A stretch of 64,000 bases of DNA. Source: Candidatus Thorarchaeota archaeon. Its GTDB lineage: Archaea; Asgardarchaeota; Thorarchaeia; Thorarchaeales; Thorarchaeaceae. Where the stretch lies: assembly GCA_008080745.1 (NCBI GenBank), contig SHMX01000009.1, positions 1-64,000 of the forward strand. Direction: 5' to 3'. Below, in pieces: positions 63,689 through 64,000 of the stretch. The position numbers were made by a program, and so were the translations under genes. A model generated the notes under the pieces. It did not search any database. It had not been told where the DNA came from and saw only the letters and a program-made list of their open reading frames with translations. Numbering within the stretch: the first letter of the stretch is position 1; each line of letters begins with the position of its first letter.

Positions 63689-64000
63689 ATGCCGCCATCC
63701 GACCAGCAAGCTGTCACCCGCTCATATCTTATAATGAAGGCTGATGCAAAAGAAGCCCTAGAATTAGCTGAGGAGTGGTGGGACAACAAAACAATCCCCA
63801 ACTATATTCATGTAAGAAAACTCCTACGTGAGGACCTTGAGGAATTTGTTGACCTTTACAACAGATGCTTTCTCGCTTCTCCCGATCCCTTTTGTCCCAT
63901 CGATCTGGAACAGGCCAAAAAGCTTGATACCGAGGGTATTTTTGTAGCTGAACTATGGAACACACTCTCTGGTTTTATTGCATGTTTTGTTGAGAAGGAT
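63689..64000 (+). CDS. GNAT-family acetyltransferase, 5' part (cut by window edge)
   Basis: The frame from ATG 63689 is open to the last base of the window (104 codons). It reads VRKLLREDLEEFVDLYNRCF, then EGIFVAELWNTLSGFIACFV, the first strands and helix typical of a GNAT acetyltransferase. The acetyl-CoA loop should lie beyond the window. It follows the phosphorylase gene after 49 bp. Confidence 0.6.
   Translation, partial: MPPSDQQAVTRSYLIMKADAKEALELAEEWWDNKTIPNYIHVRKLLREDLEEFVDLYNRCFLASPDPFCPIDLEQAKKLDTEGIFVAELWNTLSGFIACFVEKD

Overview
The window looks like a chromosomal segment of an Asgard archaeon, with Thorarchaeota-like as my best guess. I base this on family recognition, not on any search. 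The supporting genes are a Ras/Arf-type small GTPase with an N-terminal longin/roadblock-like domain, an archaeal class I fructose-bisphosphate aldolase, an F420-type luciferase-family oxidoreductase, an archaeal flavoprotein, a two-gene SUF system, superoxide reductase, long surface proteins with calcium-type repeats, TATA boxes about 25 nt upstream of start codons (leaderless transcripts), frequent TTG/GTG starts and modest GC. No rRNA or tRNA gene and no CRISPR array was seen.

Layout. 1-2200: the tail of an unknown gene, a frameshifted HTH-phospholipase D gene, and an RPA-type OB-fold gene interrupted by TGA. 2.3-16.3 kb: an accessory island with nine copies or fragments of a ~130-230 bp repeat, all in the same orientation, eight of them directly 3' of a plus-strand gene. 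Between the repeats lie six toxin-antitoxin modules (MazF-type, VapBC x3, Doc, UPF0175/DUF3368), secreted or membrane proteins and gene remnants. 16.4-21.9 kb: a ~1,830-residue surface protein. 22-37.7 kb: cysteine synthase, methyltransferase, hemerythrin, TspO-like protein, PadR regulator, DoxX-like protein, aldolase, phosphoribosyltransferase, longin-GTPase, transketolase, Bat-type regulator and an EamA transporter. 38.2-44 kb: an oligopeptide-type binding protein with apparently permuted halves, a PadR-methyltransferase-like fusion and small zinc or membrane proteins. 44.2-52.6 kb: superoxide reductase, a threonine-synthase-like protein fused to a winged helix and divergent from an ECF S component, ferritin-like and ankyrin proteins, and sufC-sufB. 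52.7-64 kb: SerRS, endonuclease III, an MFS transporter, a small-protein operon, paired HTH regulators, an F420-type oxidoreductase, a flavoprotein, a MutY-like glycosylase, a nucleoside phosphorylase and the start of a GNAT gene.

The standout is the repeat family. Three copies carry about 36-43 nt that reads as the 3' end of archaeal 16S rRNA: helix 45 with a GGAA tetraloop, then the anti-Shine-Dalgarno GGATCACCTCCT. A fourth copy retains only the last 10 nt. This is followed by two hairpins whose pairing is kept while their sequence changes, then GTTGAGC, a T-rich stretch and a second GTTGAGT. The arrangement resembles an integron-like cassette array built on an rRNA-derived recombination site. 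Other notable items are the threonine-synthase-like regulator lacking its PLP lysine, the permuted binding protein, a cysteine-rich insertion in SufC, and several genes interrupted by single in-frame stops.
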